Source: Rhodanobacter sp. UBA5168 (GTDB lineage: Bacteria; Pseudomonadota; Gammaproteobacteria; Xanthomonadales; Rhodanobacteraceae). From it: DNA of 7,880 bases. The stretch spans positions 512 to 8,391 of the forward strand of contig DHXA01000045.1 of assembly GCA_002413455.1 (NCBI GenBank). The letters run 5' to 3'. Position numbers and translations under genes: made by a program. Below, piece after piece: positions 5,471-7,880 of this stretch; position 1 is the stretch's first letter, and the number at the start of each line of letters is the position of its first letter. The notes under the pieces were generated by a model. It was not told the origin of the DNA. It saw only the letters and a program-made list of their open reading frames with translations, and ran no database searches.

Positions 5471-7880
5471 ATGGTGACACGCAGACGTTTCCTGCAGGGC
5501 GCAGCCGCGCTGACTTTGCTCGGCAGCCAACTTGAACCGCTGGCGGCGTTCGCGGCAACTCCCGGCGGCAAGGCGATGTCGCCGGCCCCCGAGCCCGATG
5601 GTTTCGCCCGCCATGTCGATGTCTTCATCGGCACTGGCGGCCATGGCCACGTCTATCCCGGCGCCACACTACCGTTCGGCATGGTGCAGCTGAGCCCGGA
5701 TACCAACGACGCGAACTGGGATGCCTGCTCGGGCTATCACCAGGGCGACGGCTCGATCATGGGCTTCTCGCATACCCATCTGAGCGGCACCGGCGCCAGC
5801 GACATGCTCGATGTGCTGGTGATGCCGGCGCAGGGGCCGGTGCTGCTGCAGCCCGGCGCGCGCGGCCTGCCGGAGCAGAACTACCATTCGCGCCACGATG
5901 GCGCGGCGGCCGGTGCCGGGCTTTCCGCCGACAGCGTGGCGCGGCCCGGGACGGGTTACCGCTCGCGTTACGACCACGAGCAGGCGCGGCCGGGCTACTA
6001 CCAGGTGCACCTGAAGGATCACGACATCCTCGCCGAGCTGACCGCGACGCTGCGGGCGGGGCTGCACCGCTACACGTTCCACGGCGAGGGCAGTGGCCAC
6101 CTGCTGGTCGATCTCGCGCACGGCTACCACGATGACGCCGCGGTGCCGTGCAAGGTCAGCGATGCACGGCTGAAGCTGGTCGGCAACGACACCCTGGTCG
6201 GCGAGCGCCGCGTGCATCAGTGGGCCGGTGGCCGGCATATCTATTTCGCGATGAAGCTGTCGCGGCCCGTCACCCAAGCCATGCTGTATGTCGAGGATGC
6301 GCCGCTTCCCGTGGGCACCAGCGAAGCGCACGGCACGCACCTGAAAGCGGCGCTGCACATCGACGACATCGCCAGCGCACCGCTGTTGGTGAAGGTTGGC
6401 ATTTCCGGGGTCGATGTCGCCGGCGCGCTGCGCAACCTCGACGCGGAGATTCCGGGCTGGGATTTCGAACAGGCGCGCGGCGCCGCCGCGGCATCATGGG
6501 AACGCGAGCTCGGCCGCATCCGCATCGACACGGTGTCCGAAGATGCCCGCACCATCTTCTACACCTCGCTTTATCACACCATGCTGGCGCCGACCCTGTT
6601 CAGCGATGTCGACGGCCGCTATCGCGGCATGGACCTGGCCGTGCACCAGCTGCCGCAGGGCGCCAACAACTACAGCACTTACTCGCTGTGGGATACCTAT
6701 CGTGCGCAGCATCCACTGCTCACGTTGTACCAGCCTGAGCGTGTGCCGGACCTGGTCAACGGCTTGGTGCGGATGGCCGGCGAGAGTCCCGACGGCCCGC
6801 CGGTATGGCCGCTGCAGGGCGTGGAGACCGGTTGCATGATCGGCTACCACTCGGCGGTGGTAGTCGCCGAGGCGCATGCAAAAGGCTTCACCGGCATCGA
6901 CTACGCAAAGGCGTGGCCGCTGTTCCGCAAGCGCGCGATGGACGACGATTACCGTGGCCTGACGTTCTACCGCAAGCTCGGCTACATCCCCAGCGACAGG
7001 GAAGGCGAGGCGGTCAGCAAGACGCTCGAATACGCGTACGACGACTGGGCCGTGGCGCACCTGGCCAACGCCGCCGGCGCGCATGCCGATGCCACCCGGT
7101 TGCGCCATCGCTCGCGCAATTACCAGCATGTGTTCGATCGCAAGCTCGGCTTCGTGCGGCCACGCGCCAGCGACGGCCATTGGCTGGAGCCGTTCGATCC
7201 GCGCGGCATGGGTCACGCCGCGAAATGGCGCGATTTCACCGAGTCGAACGCGTGGCAGGCGAGCTTCCTCAACCAGCACGACCTGTACGCATACATGAAA
7301 CTGTTCGGCGGCGAGCTTGCGTTCGAACGCAAGCTGGATGCGCTGTTCAGCACCAGCTCGGCGCTGCCGGCCGACGCGCCGCCAGACATCGCCGGCATGG
7401 TCGGCCAGTACGCGCACGGCAACGAACCCAGCCACCATGTGGCCTACCTGTACGCGTACACCGGCGCGCATCACAAGACGCAGGCACGCGTGCGCAAGCT
7501 GCTGAAAACCATGTACGAGGCGCAGCCCGATGGCCTCGCCGGCAATGAGGACTGCGGGCAGACGAGTGCCTGGTACGTGCTCAGTGCGCTGGGCCTGTAT
7601 GCGGTCGATCCGGTCAGTGCGAACTACGTGTTCGGCAGCCCGCTGGTCGATCGCGCGGAGATCGAGCTGGCCGGCGGGCGCAAGTTGATGGTGCTGGCGC
7701 CGGGCAACGGACCGGACAGCCCGTACATCCAGTCGGTCAGCTGGAACGGCCAGCCGTGGAGTCGCAGCTGGATCAGCCATGCCGAATTGGCCGCTGGCGG
7801 CACTTTGGAATTCCAGATGGGCAGCACGCCGAACACCGCGTTCGGCGCGGCCTTGGCGGATCGGCCGCCGTCGTTCGGCA
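5471..7880 (+). CDS. GH92 exo-alpha-mannosidase, Tat-exported, 3' end outside window
   Basis: GH92 enzymes are calcium-dependent inverting exo-alpha-mannosidases, mostly acting on alpha-1,2 or alpha-1,3 linkages of high-mannose glycans. The frame stays open for 803 codons to the window edge and has reached the C-terminal part of the domain, so little is missing. A Tat signal starts the protein: TRRRFLQ at 3-9, hydrophobic to about 29. Family hallmarks follow in order: VFIGTGGHGHVYPGATLPFG (51-70), GFSHTHLSGTG (98-108), SLWDTYRAQHPL (405-416), ESNAWQ (591-596), GNEPSHHVAYLY (650-661) and GNEDCGQTSAWYVLSALG (691-708). E591 and the acidic residues near 693-694 are candidate catalytic residues, from recall of the family. 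Linkage specificity cannot be settled by eye. About 30 residues (roughly 130-162) look inserted relative to the common form. It sits 39 bases after GH125 and is probably cotranscribed with it. Confidence 0.94.
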   Translation, partial: MVTRRRFLQGAAALTLLGSQLEPLAAFAATPGGKAMSPAPEPDGFARHVDVFIGTGGHGHVYPGATLPFGMVQLSPDTNDANWDACSGYHQGDGSIMGFSHTHLSGTGASDMLDVLVMPAQGPVLLQPGARGLPEQNYHSRHDGAAAGAGLSADSVARPGTGYRSRYDHEQARPGYYQVHLKDHDILAELTATLRAGLHRYTFHGEGSGHLLVDLAHGYHDDAAVPCKVSDARLKLVGNDTLVGERRVHQWAGGRHIYFAMKLSRPVTQAMLYVEDAPLPVGTSEAHGTHLKAALHIDDIASAPLLVKVGISGVDVAGALRNLDAEIPGWDFEQARGAAAASWERELGRIRIDTVSEDARTIFYTSLYHTMLAPTLFSDVDGRYRGMDLAVHQLPQGANNYSTYSLWDTYRAQHPLLTLYQPERVPDLVNGLVRMAGESPDGPPVWPLQGVETGCMIGYHSAVVVAEAHAKGFTGIDYAKAWPLFRKRAMDDDYRGLTFYRKLGYIPSDREGEAVSKTLEYAYDDWAVAHLANAAGAHADATRLRHRSRNYQHVFDRKLGFVRPRASDGHWLEPFDPRGMGHAAKWRDFTESNAWQASFLNQHDLYAYMKLFGGELAFERKLDALFSTSSALPADAPPDIAGMVGQYAHGNEPSHHVAYLYAYTGAHHKTQARVRKLLKTMYEAQPDGLAGNEDCGQTSAWYVLSALGLYAVDPVSANYVFGSPLVDRAEIELAGGRKLMVLAPGNGPDSPYIQSVSWNGQPWSRSWISHAELAAGGTLEFQMGSTPNTAFGAALADRPPSFG

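Noticed and set aside
4361..5650. 429-codon open frame antisense to GH125 and the start of GH92
   Set aside because: Opposite two certain genes and the intergenic signal, with no recognisable motif; a high-G+C shadow frame.
6494..7780. 428-codon open frame antisense to GH92
   Set aside because: Opposite the motif-bearing half of GH92, no recognisable domain; a shadow frame.

Overview
The window is G+C-rich bacterial chromosomal DNA. Protein style and gene content (a QOR-like reductase next to exported GH2, GH125 and GH92 mannosidases) suggest a gammaproteobacterium of the Xanthomonadales/Lysobacterales, such as a Rhodanobacter- or Dyella-like organism. That placement is inferred from general resemblance and was not tested by a search.

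Layout: positions 1-80 are a flank with no gene. A quinone oxidoreductase-type medium-chain dehydrogenase runs leftwards (81-1091). A divergent intergenic region of about 190 bases (1092-1279) holds a perfect 9-bp inverted repeat that overlaps a second, 7-bp one. Rightwards come three tightly packed genes for exo-acting mannosidases: a GH2 beta-mannosidase (1280-3995), a GH125 alpha-1,6-mannosidase (3992-5431) and a GH92 alpha-mannosidase (5471 to beyond the right edge). The GH2 stop overlaps the GH125 start (ATGA). GH92 follows GH125 after 39 bases, behind a good Shine-Dalgarno. The three look like one operon.

How they work together: by family, GH92 trims alpha-linked mannose branches, GH125 removes alpha-1,6-mannose, and GH2 releases the last beta-mannose from the chitobiose core. 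Together they could strip the mannose part of a high-mannose N-glycan or similar mannoside outside the cytoplasm. GH125 and GH92 both begin with clear twin-arginine (Tat) signals. The GH2 enzyme has a Sec-type signal.

The main anomaly is that the GH2 beta-mannosidase is broken as written. At 2244-2258 a GGCC tandem tract (3.75 units) holds one four-base unit more than the family consensus needs. The reading frame shifts and ends at 2374, before both catalytic glutamates. Removing four bases restores a normal 903-residue enzyme. This is a recent pseudogenisation, a slippage-prone (possibly reversible) switch, or a sequence error; the sequence alone cannot decide.

I found no transposon, CRISPR array, RNA gene or clear terminator, and no evidence for a wholly new system.
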